64,000 nucleotides of DNA from Rostratula benghalensis (taxonomy: Eukaryota > Chordata > Aves > Charadriiformes > Rostratulidae): contig VXAI01000039.1 of NCBI GenBank assembly GCA_013399305.1, positions 3,236,845-3,300,844 on the forward strand, in the 5' to 3' direction. The translations under genes and the position numbers were made by a program. Positions 26,087-40,700 of the stretch are shown in pieces. The notes under the pieces are model-generated. The model did not search any database and was not told the origin of the DNA. It saw only the letters and a list, made by a program, of their open reading frames with translations. The stretch's first letter is position 1, and each line of letters starts with the position of its first letter.

Positions 26087-28199
26087 CAGCATCTCCAGGC
26101 CCACAGTGCTGGTGCCTGAAGCCATCAAGGCTGAGCCATCAGCTGCTCAGCACCATAGCTTCAGGCTGCAGCTTTCTGTATTTTCAGAAATTTCAGTTGC
26201 TGTGGGGGAGATGATAAATTTGAGAGGTGCTTCTTTGAAGTCATCTGATTTTGAGAACTTGATTTAAGCACAGCAGATGCCAGTAAATGGCAGTTTAGAA
26301 GTGCTAATTATGCTCTGAATTAGGACACCCTTATATTTGATCATATATACATCTTAGAATCATTACATATAATCTTTATATTTTATTGGTAAAAAAGAGA
26401 TTTAAAGAAGAAACTAAAGAAAATGTATCGAATTTTAAGCATGACATAAGTCTTTCTTTAGACTTTTTGTTATTTGTAAGATCATATGAAGAAATATACC
26501 TAATTTTGTTCAGAGAGCTAACATTTCAATGGCTAAAGTAAAATGAATGTTGACTTATATTAATCTTTCAATTAATCTAATTTGAAATATTATTTTCTTC
26601 TTCTAAATACTCACTGTGAATATCTTACTCATAAGCATTTTCTTTATTTGGTGCAAGTTTGTAAGTCATTACTAGTATGCAGATGGCAATTGATGTGATA
26701 GGGATGAACAGTGGCTTTTCAAGAACTCTGCGAGAGCTTTGGGTGCTGATGATCCAGCTACGCACCCGATGTCCAAATTCAGCTTTCTTACCCAGCACCA
26801 ATTTGTTGCAGTGGGCACAGGAGGTTTATACTGCACTGATCATCGTATCTAAATTTGCACAGCGCATCCTGGAATAGGCATTCTCCGTGCAACAGAAGCT
26901 CTTACTCCTTTTTGGTTCAGAAACTTGATCGTGGAATTCATTTATATCAGTTGCTTAGAAGCTGGTTCTACTTTCTTTCTTTTTTTTTTTTTTTTAAACA
27001 GAAAAAGCTGGTTCCCTGAGGCAGGAAAAATGAGATGGAACAGCAAAACGTAGGGTGGCTGGTGGTTGGCAGGTAAGGGCGCCTTGCCTTGAGATTTATC
27101 TCTGTTTCTGGAGGCAAGAGACTGCTGCAAATACATTATCTATTAATACAGTAATTTTATGAGGTGCATAATGTCCTAGACTATTTAGCACTCAATCAAG
27201 CTTCACATTGCTTGTCAATAACTTCATGGAAATGGAAACAAAATGGGCTTTCGCTTGGTTGAAGGAATTAATCAGTTCTTTAGCTGACAGGTTTCTCTTT
27301 TAACACTGTAGGGAGGGAAGCATGGGGTGAAGCAGATATATTTATTAAACCATTTTTTCAGTTCTGACAATTAAGGAGGCAATAAAATGTTCACACCTTG
27401 TGCTTCAATACCCTCTCTTCTGTAAAGCTGCTGTGTTCAAAACTACTTGGAGATGTGCTCCTTCCATTTTGGTTGGTTTCAATTCTCTCTTTCACACTAG
27501 TCTATTAAGCTACAATAGTCAGCTACAAGAAATTATACCCTTTCTTCTCTGGCTGTGTAGGTATGATGCTCCTCCAAACTCATCCTTCAGCTTACAACAG
27601 CTTTATTCTTGGTGAAATTCATTTGCTTCCATGTGACTTGATAAGGCAACTAATCCTACTGTGAGGTCAGTCACTGTTAATTGTTCACATCCAAAAAAAT
27701 AACTATTTCTGACTCTGGGCTTCCCAAAATCATCCAATGTTTTCACAGTGAGGATAGTACGAATATACTATGGCATTTGTGAAGATCTAAAAATTGTGGA
27801 GTTGTCGTTCTGTTTCAGTGATGACATACAACAATCAGGAGTATGATTTCAGACCTGGGTAACTCTACAAAAAGTGCTTTACATTGTGCTCTAAATTGAC
27901 CTTAAATCGGCTCTCCAGAGTAATCCCTTCATATTCAGAACCTGTTTGAATGATTCTTGTTCTCTGTGCTTATTTGGAACGGCATTGTTTCCTTTCAGTT
28001 ATTGCTTAGCTATTATTTAGAATAGTCACACTCCAAAGGTAAAGTAAAAAGGTATATATTATATATTGCACAGAATATCACTAGCAAAAGGCAAATCAAA
28101 GCTGTGGTGGGAAAAGTGCACATAAATCAAATATGACACACACGATTTTCAAGCTGAAGAGCATTTGCAAGGATACTTGTATGGAAAAGACATCTGTAA
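26087..28199. other. Upstream flank of the CpG island
   Basis: AT-rich unique sequence leading to the promoter island. Holds a T-run at 26980-26995. Enhancers may lie here, but no site can be supported by eye. Confidence 0.5.
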
Positions 28200-28484
28200 C
28201 CACAACGCCTTGCCGCCCGGAGGACACCGGCTCCTTCTGGTACGGACGCTGCAAGCAGAAGCTCCTGACTCTGCGCGAAAGGGACATTTCTGGAAATCTC
28301 GGTTCGTGCGGTGCTGCACGGAGACGGGGGAGTACCGCACCCTCGACGCGGGATCGTGGGGCAGCAAGGCAGGACATCCTCTTTTCGAATCCCAGCTGAA
28401 GCCCCGCACCACCGGCTATCGCCGCGCAAGGGGCGCGCCGTCCCACCGGCGCTCGGCGGCAGCGGGGGAGCGCGGAGGGGCGGC

Positions 28485-28726
28485 NNNNNNNNNNNNNNNN
28501 NNNNNNNNNNNNNNNNNNNNNNNNNNNNNNNNNNNNNNNNNNNNNNNNNNNNNNNNNNNNNNNNNNNNNNNNNNNNNNNNNNNNNNNNNNNNNNNNNNNN
28601 NNNNNNNNNNNNNNNNNNNNNNNNNNNNNNNNNNNNNNNNNNNNNNNNNNNNNNNNNNNNNNNNNNNNNNNNNNNNNNNNNNNNNNNNNNNNNNNNNNNN
28701 NNNNNNNNNNNNNNNNNNNNNNNNNN
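28485..28726. other. Assembly gap (242 N)
   Basis: A run of N inside the CpG island. GC-rich first exons are often lost in bird assemblies. The true length of the missing piece is unknown. Confidence 0.99.
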
Positions 28727-28792
28727 GCAGCGGTGCATTGCCAAGGGCCCCTTCGTGGGGCTTGCGCGGCCGCGGGTAGCCCCACGGCCATG
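28727..28792 (+). other. GUCY1A1: Possible GUCY1A1 non-coding exon 1, 3' part
   Basis: GC-rich sequence ending GGCCATG followed by a near-perfect donor GTGAGTGA at 28793. It is the best donor in the island and would open the roughly 20 kb intron 1. The 5' part lies in the N run. The ATG at 28790 is in strong start context but would open only a short upstream frame. No transcript evidence is available, and further non-coding exons could exist. Confidence 0.5.
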
Positions 28793-31700
28793 GTGAGTGA
28801 ACGGCGCCCGCGGAGCGCGGAGCGGGGGCGCGGAGCGGCGCGGCGGGGACCCTGGACAGCGCTGGGACGGGGCGCCCGGCTGTGCCGCGGGGAGAGGCGG
28901 GCAGGGCCGGGGTCGGGGCCGGGGTCGGGACGCCGTGCGGTGCGGGGGCTGAGCCCCGGGATCGGAGGCGAGGGGGGAGAAAGGGGAAACGGGAAGCCCC
29001 CTCCCCTCGGCAGCTCCAGCCCCCTTTTGCACCGTGTCCCGAGCCAAATATGGTCTTGAGCGAAATCCGTAGGGATTCGGAGCTGGAAGCGAGCTGGGAG
29101 CTCGCTGAGGTCTTCAGCCAGGAGGGTACTTGGACGGCCTTTGTGCATTGTGAGGCTTTCTAAGAATTTGCTAACTGCTAGTGCCCGTCAGGCTCATTTA
29201 ACGCATTCAGAGTAGTTTTGCTGCATTAGACTTGGGTAAGGTCCCTTGCCTGGTTTTAGGGTAGCGCATACTGTTGCACTTCATGAATTGGACACAAACC
29301 TCATAGTTGATCATGTACTTGATGCGCTAACAATAACTTCAATGTTTTCCATTTGTTATTCCAGTTCTGTTTTTTATAGGAAGCATAAATGAAACCCCAA
29401 ACTGCATTGCATTCATTAAGATTGGTAGTTTATTTTCGGTCAATTTTCTTAGCTATGCTATTCCTATTTTTTCAAGACTTTAGGCTTGTAGTTTCTTCTC
29501 TGTGTGGATAGAGTTGTTTCTGGGGCTAAAGTTCAGTGACCATTACTAGCCTAGGCCTAGTAATCCCTTCATAAAATCATCTCCATGGAGAAACATGGAC
29601 ACTTCAAAAGTTTTTCTCAGATGCAGAGGGATACTTATATATGTCTTATGTTCTCTCTCAAGCTTGATCTAATGCAGCTCCTAAAATGGCTCTATTTTCA
29701 GAGCTGGTCACTTGTTCTGTGTATGTAGTTAGATGGCTCTCTAAGTTTGAAGGATGAATTAACTAGAAAAAATGTCCTAAGCAAGAAAACAGAATTACTA
29801 AAACTGAGTATTACGGTGAAATGAACTGTTTGTAATGTTGTATTTGGGCTGTGCACTTTCACTGGGCTACAGCATACACTGTGCTGCATACGAGTTGGTT
29901 TAAAGAGAAATGGTGACTTTTGATAGCTGAAATGCTAGTAGGAAAAGAGAAATTTTTAGTCATTCAGATTTTCTATTGTGAGGTCTTGGAGTACAGAGTT
30001 ACACAAAAAAAATGTAACAGCAATATTTTATATCAAGTCTGTTTCATTATCTTTCTTTGAATAGAACAAAGTGTTTTACTTATTTAGAAATGGTCTAATC
30101 TTATATTTTCCTAAGACAAAACTCCCAAAGGAGCCACTCCCTTTTCTTGTACTTATAATTAAGATGATTTGTTTCCAAACTACAGAAAGTAGGCACAAGG
30201 AAACATACAATTTAAAACGCATAAATGAGTCTGCTACTTTTCTAGGGTTAGGAATAAAAGGTGGTGATAGCCCATGCTGGAGAGAGATTCCAGTAACAGA
30301 CTATTTCCATAATTAATCAGAGAATTTAAGAAAGTAAAGCGATGAGAGAATGTGTGCAAACACAACACAAATGCAAGTATGGGAAATTCTCTTTATTGTA
30401 GAGAAGCTTCTTGCTTGGACTGTGTTGCTTTAGGGTGCTACATATGGCCATGCATTCTGCAGCTCTGGTGACTATTGTCTTTTCTTTGGCAATAGCAAGA
30501 ACCTTAAATGAACTAGATGATTGTAAGGAAGCATGAGATATACTGTAATGGTGATATAAAAGACTTTAAACTCCACATTCTCAGAAGAGAAAAGAATTGC
30601 TGCAATCATGCTAATCTAAAGCAGGAAGGAAAAGGAAGGCAAGAGAAAGAAGGAAATTGCATCTTGAGATCTCTTTGTTATATTGTTTTCTTCCATGGAA
30701 TTATGTTGCTTGCAGCTATTAAGAGTCATGACACTGCAAGATCATGAGGCAAACATTGGAGGAGAAAGTAAGAAGAAAGTTCTACCGTGGGTCTTTTACA
30801 CTTTTTTTGGTATTATCAATCAAATAGCTAACTACCCCCTCTCCCACTGGTTTACTTCCTGAGTATTCACTTAAATTATTCAATTAAATTTTCAATGAAC
30901 TATTAAAAATGGGAAGTCAAGTTTACACTTTAATGTCATATCCACAATACTAAGCACTAAAGTCTTGTCAATTTGTCTTATTCTGATTAATGTTTTCTTT
31001 AAAAAATCTGCCCTTAACCATTCTACGATAGTCTGTTTCAAAACAGATCCTGTAGTGAAATCAAGGCGTAAGAGTTTATACTAAACTATAATACTCAAAA
31101 CCTCAGTAGCAGTCAAAACCCGATTATGTCATGTAATAAAAGGTAAAATATCACATCCATTATGAACATAAAATCCAAAAAAAATACTGAGATTCAAAAT
31201 AAGCAATCCAAGTCAAGGTAGCGTTTGTAGCAAATACAGCTATTTTTATTTCAATTGCATGAGTTGTTATGTCAAATGATGTGCCAAATTGTATCTTAGT
31301 TTAAAAAAACCCAAACATCGAGCACCTCAGTAATCTGAGGAGACAGGCAAAACATTGTAAATTATCAACAAAGAAATCTGTATTGGAAAGTGTTGTCTGT
31401 ATTTTTTATCTACTCTAGACAAGCAGCAATTTTTTTTAATACAAATTTATTTATTTAAGAAAAGTTCAGTATCGGCGAAAATAAGTGGTTTTAAATAGTT
31501 ATTGGAAACTGCAGAACATGCTTTAAAGAATTTTGTTGTAATAATATTTAGAAATCATTAAGTTTCAGCTTGCACATTTATTAGCAAATTAATATTGAGC
31601 AGTGGGGAGCTGCCATTAGAGTTTCTTTGCTGGAATTCCACCCACGTTTTGTACTATTTCCTTTTTAAAGATCTGTGTTACCTATGTATTTATTTATTTA

Positions 31701-34700
31701 TGTATTTATGTATTTAGATGCTTAGCATTGCAGTTAAGATTTTTAGCTCTTGACATTTAAACTAAGCCAAATCTCACTTTACTTTGAATAGTCTTTTTAG
31801 GATATTTTTGAGCATTTGAGATATGGCTCTAATATATATGATATATATTCAGCAAGTCTTGCATGAGTAGTTTACCAGGAGTAGAGATTCAAGTTTATCA
31901 TTGAACAGATATTAATATTTTAAGTCAGCAATCGGGACACAAGTCTTTGTTCCAGAAAGCGAAATTGTGCAAGACAGTATATTAGTATCTATTTAATTTT
32001 AAAATTCCAATAGGATTTAAGCATGTGCATATATGGGCTAGGGCTTCTGGCTAAGGCTTTTAGCTAGGGTGTGAACAATTAATTTATACTTTTTTTATAA
32101 GAAAGGCAGCAAAATTTGCTACAGACAGCAGTATTTTTGTAAGGTTTTTGCTTATAGATCCACCTGCTGTGAAACAATTGAAAATCATGTTAATATCTCT
32201 AATGAAGCCTCTTGCTTGTAAGACAGGTATTGATTCCTACTCATTTGGTACTGTGCTGTTCTTCCCTTTTTTTCCTTGTTCTCCTGAGGTGGTGCCACTC
32301 TTAGGTCAGTGCCAGCGTCACCTTGTCATTTTGGCTCCTCCTTTATGGCCTGTAGCTCGTACAGGATGTTTATTTATTTTTGTAGATACGGAGTCTGGAG
32401 CAAGCTGACATCTACTCCCTTTTCATAGGAGTGCAGGTTTTGCTGCTGTCATTTGCTCTCCTGCTTCATGACCTAAGTCAGAGCAAATGTGTTCTCTAGG
32501 GATTCATTTTCCACCACCATAGAGAAACCTCATCAAGTCCTGTTTGTTGCTTCAGACCCCAAGTAAATTCGAGCTTTAGAGCTTCCACAGGCCTTCAACC
32601 TTTGGGATAATCTGACCCTCTCAGAGCATAGTCTTTTGTGATATTTACTTCCACTCATTTTTCATTCATACTTTCTATTATATGATAGTTTTGTTACATT
32701 GAATCAATGCCCTTGCTAAGAATATTACTGCTTTCATATTTAACTGTGGAGTATTTTAACTAACATTCTAGTTTGATGGAGATGCCCACTTCCATAGTTC
32801 AGAGCTTCACTGTTAATTTTAGGCACCCTCTCTGCTTTTTGAATTCAGCAGGATTGTCATAGCCCTGATTCCTGATGTTACTGATCCGACTCCTTAAATT
32901 AGTTGCTGTGTGTTACTGAAAGCCAACTTGTGAGTCGATTTTCTTCTTGCATATTCATACTAGAAGTAGCTGTTCCAAAAGAATGAAAGTATTCAAAGAA
33001 GCCACCTCCTCGTGCAAGACAGCACCAGCAGGCTAATCTCTTAGAGGCCACATGCTAAGCCTAGATGATAACCAGTCGTGACTTTATGTGTTATTTCTGA
33101 GAGGGTACTTCTTTCACGAGACCCCCTGTCTGTTCCTCCTCTGCATATGTACGTGCCTGAATGTGATGAGAATGCTATGTTGTCCGTGGTTGGGTGCCAA
33201 GGCCGCTTCTCTGCCCTAGGACAAGGAGAAAATGCCTGAAGACTTGCATCCCAGCGTGGGGCTATGGGGCACAGTGCCATTTGAAATCCTCCCTTGGGAC
33301 CGTTTGGCTATGCCTTGCGCTTCACGCATGGCTATGCCCATTGATTGTTTCAGCTAACTCCAGATAGAAAATAGGTCAGCCATGCAGCGGCTCAGGAAGA
33401 GAGCTTTAATTGTGTGGGTTGCAATCTAGAAAGCAGGGTGTGTGCATCATCATGGAGGAGGCTGGAACCAGTTCCAAAGATTTTATCAGGCGTCATGGAA
33501 TCTAGCCCTTAGACAGCTATTTGTATGACAGAGTTGCGGGGAATATCCCATGCAAGTCATCCAATTGTTCCAATGTGAGTAAAAATTTATTAATATAAGG
33601 CAACGGGCTAAAATCCTGTGGATTATTTCTCCTTTCAGAACAAAAATGTATCACTCTTTGGGGGAAAATATATTTTATGGTAATCCTCCTGGTGTAAGTC
33701 TAGAATGTCATCAATTCCGGAGGGTACGGTAAAACTTCTGGTTTCCATGATGCCTCATACAGTTGTTGCTGCTATACTTGACATTTTAATGAATAATAGC
33801 ACAGTTATTTTTGAGCTCCCAGAAAAAGGCTTCTCTGTGGTATATCAGACAGGTGTGTGATCACTGCCTTTCTAATGCTGACCAAAGTAAACTTGTGTTT
33901 AATTTCACTTTAACCTTGCATTTCACTTGGCACTTGATACAGATGGAGACTGACAAAAGTTGTTCAGGGAAAGCTGATTTCCTCCTCGGCAAATACAGAA
34001 ACTCTTCACACACAAAAGAGCATTAGTGAAAGGCTGACTACAACGGAGGAACACCTCAGCATGATTTCCAGTTAGTTGCTTGGAAAAAACTGGGATTTTG
34101 CTTGTGCTCGTAATTATTTCTACGATTTGAAAACACAAGACAATATACCCAGATGCTGGTAATAGGGATGGGTGTCTGCTTATATTCATAGCTCTGTGGC
34201 TCCCTGGTCCTGACTGCAGGCACCCTGGAGCCTAAAATACTCATCGCAGTTCCTGTTTTAAATAGCACTGCTAAAAATGGCAAAATTTCCATGTCTTTGG
34301 AGAAAGCATGCATCAATCTAACTTTAAATTTCCCCCTTTTTTTTTTTTCTTTTTGCCAAAATTGTCGTCATAGTTGTCTGTTTGCACTGGCAAACTGAGA
34401 GTGCAGAACTCCCAGCCTCATGTTGAGAAAAATATTTGTTGGATTGATAAACTTTAAGTTTTGGTGAAAATATAGCCATTAGTCCATAGAAAGCACAAAG
34501 CATGTTTAGAGATAAGATTTTAAATTTCCACATGAGAAGAATGGTAAGAAGGGAAGGATAGTCTTGTGGCTTTTGGTCAATGTGGTGCTGATGTTTTTTT
34601 TCTGAAAAACTTAAGGAAATCATGATAGGAATAATTACAATTAATTTAATATTTAATTAAATGTTTCTTTTGATGCAGTTAAAGTTATATGTTCCCAAAC

Positions 34701-37700
34701 AGGTTGCATAACATTATACAAGCAGCCAAGAGGAAATGCCTTCCCTAGAAGCAATTAGAGGGCCTGCAGAAATGAGTGAATTAAGTTAAACCTGATGTGT
34801 GTTAGGCATGAAGCCATAGGGTAAGGACACCTTCCTTGTTCTGTTTTTATATATAGCACATGCTTTATATGAATACGTGCTTCTATGAATCCTACCTGCA
34901 AAATCTATTTGAATTGCACTTGTAGAAGTATGCAAGTATTTTGATCCCATATTTATTTTTAAAATTTGGCTGCAAATTTTTATAAGGTTTGACCTGTTGG
35001 TTTTTTTGGTTTTTCTTTTGTTTTTGTTTTTGTTTTTTTTTTAAATCACTCAGATCTACTAAACTCCTGTCAAAAACACTTGTGCAACTCTGTTCATGAG
35101 ATCAGGATTCACTTCTTAGCTCAGCTGCAGTGTTTTGTGATCTCCGGTGTGCCTTATTTCCCCACTTCTAAAAGAAGCATCATAATGCTTCCTTTCTTAT
35201 CCTTTTTTGTCTGTCTTAGCTCTTCAGAGGGCAAACCCTTTAGGTCAAGCATCATCTTTTACTGTATAACTGTATGTGGCTCTGATCTTAACTTGTGCCT
35301 TCTCTGAGGTTAAAATAGACAAATAATACACCTAGTAACAGTAATAGAGAAAAAGCAGAATGTACAATAACATTGGCACAATTTCTCTGCTAAAAACCTG
35401 CCCAAGGGTGAACTCACGAGACAGAAGGTTAAATACCAGTATTTGAGTTTAAGCAAAGGCTCCATAAGAATTATCACGTCTTGACCAAATAACAATTTCA
35501 CTGACTAAATGGTGGCCTACATGAGTGCTAAAAGGTGGTGAAATAGTTCCTTTCCCAGACAAAAACATTTGGTTATTGCTGTTGCTGTAATGTACTGTAT
35601 TGTAAATGGCTCATCTATCTAATGTTGGAATAAATATGCAAAAAAAAAGGATGTTTATTCAAGTATTTGTATAACATAACCTCACTGTTTTCTTTCCCAG
35701 CTGTTACTCTACAACCATGGAAAACACTAATAATCTTTGTTAAAATCCTAATAAGTGTATTCAGATCTTTAATGCTAAACTCAGGATTGGTACTCTGTCT
35801 TTAAGCAAGGAAGATGCATTATTTAGGAATGCAATCCTGCTGACAGTTTAATGTATTATGGGCAATGTGTGATTTGGATGCCCATCCTAAACAGAGTTGA
35901 AAACTCAGAGCAAAAGTTTACAACATGAATATGCTGCAAAGAACTTGTGGTACTGTGAGAACCTAATTTCTTCATTGTCACAGGATACATGTAAAGTCAG
36001 TGCACTTGTCTGATTGGACTTCCCAGGTACAAATATTTAAAACAAATGTTTTGAATATTCAACATCACTTCAACTGTAAGCAGAAATGTCAAAGGTTTCT
36101 GCCCCTGTGTAAAGGAAGACTGTACACAGTGCAGCAGACTTTTTTCCCTGCCTGTTTTTTGGGTTTTTTTACCTGCTGAGAGTGCACATTCCTCAAGATT
36201 CATGGTGCTCCTGGATGCTCCAGAATATCAAAAAGGTTTAAAAAAAATGTTGCCTTCATCTTGGTGGGAAATTTTTCATGAAAGAGACACTACTTTTCTT
36301 TATCCTTACATGCAGGTCTCTGGTTATATCCTCTAGGAACTCATGCCTTTCATTTCCTCCCTCCACCCCAACTATAGGCATGGTCTCTCAGCCTTCCCTT
36401 AATAGAATTTCATACATTTCTAGAAAAAGGGAGAACTCATTATGCAGCAACATTTTTCTGTGCACATACACAAACAAAGAGGTAGAACTTATCATTTGTT
36501 ATGGGATTTCTTTTATCAAGAACCCAGTTAACAATAAATTTAACTTTCCAGTCAAAGGAGCATTTCTTTTCAGAATAACATTTAAATGACATTCAAAACC
36601 TGAGTACATATGGACTTGGGAGGGACAGAATTTTAATTTGGTTCATTTTCAGTTTTTTTCCCACAGTTCACTGACTAGTGTCTCAGGCCTTTCAACCGCT
36701 GAAACGTCTGAACTGTTTTCTCTGCTGGTTTGGAGCTAATGTTCACAGTACCAGTATGCAGCAGAGCAAGTTGGAGATATCCTATTATCTGGACCCCTTT
36801 TTGAAATGAACATGGTTTCTGAAAATAATGAAATACACAGGGTTCAGTGGTGAATACCCATTTTACAGATTCAGAAAGCAGCACATACAGTGCAGTTATT
36901 CACATTTTGGTGGAAAATAGCACTTGAAGGGCCTTAGCTGTGGGACAGCTCCTGCACTAGAAGTGAGCGTTACGATATCTGGGTAGTTTATCTATCATTG
37001 CACAAACTGAAGTGTTGAGACAAAGGTGTTTATCAGTTACATTTCATATAGTTTTGGTTGTGAATGAAGTAAATCTGAGATGACCCTCTTACCTCAGTGA
37101 AGACAATGCAGCTGAGATCCTCTACAATCACTACCCTCAGGTTCAGATTTCAGCCTTCAAGGATGACTGGCACTTAATGTCCATTGGTCAGCTGTCCTTT
37201 CCACATGGCTGTCTGCAGCTACTTCTCATCAGCTGATGCTCTCAATTGGAGCCCTAGACTCTAGAGCCAGACTCTCCATCTGTGTTCTGTGCTCGATTTG
37301 CCTGAGGACTGAAACCCAAAACCTCCCAGCACTGAAGCAGAAGTTGCCACACATTCAACTAAGAGCTGAGTGCCCTGCAGGTCCTTACCCTCTCTGATGG
37401 AGCTGTGGGAGGAAGGTTTGTCTTGGGGTTACTGGTGATTGCTGACACTAGCGCAGTTTCAGCCTGCCTCGCTGGAATGCAGATCAGGGCCTTCAAGGAA
37501 GCCAGGTAAGCCCCAGTGCTTCCATCCTGGGATCTCAGATGCATGTGCAACACCAACTGGTATTTCAGAAGGCACGGTGGAGAGAGGAAAGAGGTTCCTT
37601 GTAGACTTACTATAAAAAGAGAAGTGAAATATCTTTAAAAAGTCAAATGTAAAACTGTGAATCTGAAATCATTAACAATGTGCATCTGACCTTTAACTTA

Positions 37701-40700
37701 CAAATCAATGCAATTTAAAACATAATACTAGAAAATAACATATGAAATGTCCAAGTCTATAAAGTTTTCAATTCTTTATTAACACAGGGTAACCTCGTTA
37801 AACAATGCAGTGAAACAAGGTATACCACTCCCTGCCTCCCATTAGATGCTAGTGAGGCAAAACACTGAAGTAGAGGTTCTGTATCACAGAACCATGTTAG
37901 TTTGGATGCCAAACATATTTTCAGTAAGGTCTTTTCACACGATTCTAGTCTTTTGGAAAATCCAAGTGCTCTAGTGAACTCATCTCCCTTGTTTTACCGA
38001 AAATTATCAGCACTTTCCAAATGAGAGAAAGACCTGAGGGCCTGGCCCAGAAAGTCAGAAAAAATTGTGGGAAAAGAAGCAGGAGATCCTTAAGGGTAAA
38101 ATACATTTAATTTATCTCCATACTTAAAGCATGAATTCATACCTCAAGTTAGAGGCTCGTGATTGGTACATCCAATCAGAGATTCTACACAGTGTTCTTT
38201 ATTAACCCTTTCTTGGATTTTAATTTCTCCAAATCTCTTAATCTCTTTAATCTCTGTTAATATGAAATGCCTGACATAGAATTCAGTCAATTTCAATGGA
38301 ATTTACAGGCATTTCAAGCCAAGCATATGTTTCTGTGCCAGTCTGTGCCTGGCAATCTGGCATTAAAATATCCAGAACAGAAGCAGGCACTAGAGTTTCA
38401 AAACAGCTGAATGACATTATTTTTATTTTTGTGGCATTTAATATTCAAATTTGATATTGCTACAAGAAGTTGCAATTCAACAGCTAATGCACTTGAATTG
38501 TATAATGCATGGTTTGGAACATGGTAAATCTTTCTAAATACATCTGTTATAACTGGGGCAGCAGCATTGGCTGAGGCTTCTACTATCTGATGATATTTTT
38601 TAGCTATAAGGATGGATCTTTTCTCTGCCATTTAGCACTACTGATGGTTTGGAAAATTAGCATATATGTCACATGTTTTCCTTTGCCCCACGATCTATGC
38701 CTCAGTGATCCTCTGATTTTCACTGAAACTATTATTCATACAAGAAGCTGCATTTTAATAATGACTTGAGAAATTTCTTTGTAAAGGATCTCACATTTCT
38801 AGATCTGAATAACCTAGATTTCTGCTACAGTCCATCCCCTTTTTGGTTTTAAATAGAAGTGCCAAAGCTGAAAAACCACCCATAAATATTTCCAGTTTAT
38901 TGTTTGGCCGGGACACAATTTCACCTCAGTCTTTACATCAAACTGCAACCAAGGCCAAGGGAGAGCTCCACATACAGAATATGTGGTGAATATGGGAGCT
39001 ATCTTTGATGTAGTTTTGCATGCCACTGTCTCCCTGCTGCTGTCATTTGGATGTGCTGACTTTTCCTGTGCAAAAGTCAGCTGAGAAATACTCTGTGCCA
39101 TTTGACTTTTTTCACATGCTTAAAAGAAACGTAGGATAAATGGAACGGAAGGATTTCATAGATCAGTAGCTGTGATAACTCCAGCAATTGCTCTGGAGAC
39201 AGTAACAAGCATCACAGATTGAACATCCTACAGGAAGCCAAAATCTGCCTCCTGATTTATTTAATTTTTTCTTCTGTTGCAGAGGTCATATACACTAAGA
39301 GCAGGCTAGTATTAGTCATTAAATGCATATTTACTGTGATTAATTAACAATATTAATTTATCTTAATAACACAAGTGCAAGTTCAGTATTTCACCAAGCA
39401 TCTCACTTTTACTTTGCTCCATTATTTTAGTGAGAAAAAAGAAGCTGGTGTTTTTAAAGACAATATGAATTCACACATTTACCATATTTACCTAGCTGTC
39501 TGTGCTTTAAATGGGTATCTTTCTGCTGTATTTTCCAGAAGACTATTAGAAAGCAACACTCAGCAGGGAAATTGGTATTGTAATGTATTCCTAGAGCACT
39601 CAGTCTCACAAGATGCGCTGATAGACTTTGGAACTGTGCTTTATAAAGGTAAGATCCACTGCTTTTGTCTACTCAAATATTTTCTAAAATAGCAGATGGG
39701 CCAACGAGCAAAATAAAACCCGAGGGTACTAATTTACAGTGCACATGCCAAATCAGCAGTTTATTTTGTTTTAAACATGTTTTGTAGCATAAACAATCTG
39801 GAAGCATTTAATCAAATGGTGAAGGTGACTGCTGGTCCTGCCCTGCCATGGAAGAGAACAATTGGGAAAGTAGCTGATTTCCTCTCCTCTTCAGAGCTGC
39901 TTTCTCTGCTGTGGGCTCTAGATAAAGCAGATTCAGTAGCTGTATGGTGGCTGTGGAAATACCTCTTAGACCATCCATTCTGGTTGAATACACCTCTTCA
40001 ACCAATGTATTTTTTTCACTATCAGAAAAATGTCAAGGACATGACCTTGCTGCTGCAGGATAAACCATTTTCACTAATTAGAAATTCCTGTCATTATCTT
40101 CCCACGGGTAGTATTTAACTTGTCCAGAATCCCAAATGACCTCAGTCCTGTGTTTACCATCACATCTGCACACCTATCTACAAAGCCTCAAAATTAAAAA
40201 AGCCAAGGTTGTACTTTGCTTCAACATAAGAAAATGTGCAAAGCAGTATTTCTGTTACAAATCTGTTAGGTTTAATCCTATTCCTGCTATATCCAGAAAC
40301 CTGCTCTTAACTTCAATGGGAGCTGGCATGAATACTCAACTATGAATAAATATGAAAGGTAGTTGTCAGTTATTTTCAGTGTGAAAATGACTTTGTAGAC
40401 ATTGTAAACAGAACTGGCGGCTGGCAAATACTCAGCTAGAAAACTCTGCAATTGAAATCTACTAATGCAACATGTTTTCTACAGACCTAGTTTTCCAGCT
40501 GTTCTCTGAGATCTATAGAGTTCAGAGAAACTTTTAGTACTCCATTATTTATGAAACTTGCTGTTCATTATAATTTAAAGCTGTGAACGCAAAGGGAATA
40601 TTTAACCATGTGCATTGCTATAAGACACTACAATCAATGTTTTATATTGCTCTACAATGCTCCAGTATCTTTGGGAAAACAATACAATAATGGTGTTTCT

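Larger units (their letters stand above)
28200..29060 (+). promoter_or_regulatory. GUCY1A1: CpG island, probable GUCY1A1 promoter and first exon
   Basis: The only strongly GC- and CpG-rich stretch in the window, with many GGGCGC, GCCGCG and CCGCCC-like boxes and no TATA box. It lies upstream of the coding exons on the same strand and no other gene in the window could own it. The centre is lost in a run of N, so the transcription start cannot be placed. Open frames on both strands here are by-products of high GC. The assignment to GUCY1A1 is inferred from position. Confidence 0.75.

Noticed and set aside
28096..29148. Long open frames on both strands through the CpG island, up to 350 codons
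   Set aside because: They pass through the run of N, overlap on all frames, are Pro/Arg/Gly/Ala-rich as expected of GC-rich DNA, and resemble no protein.
39777..40118. 113-codon open frame with ATG in intron 1
   Set aside because: No recognisable domain, no splice or codon signal and no similarity I know; a chance frame is the simplest reading.
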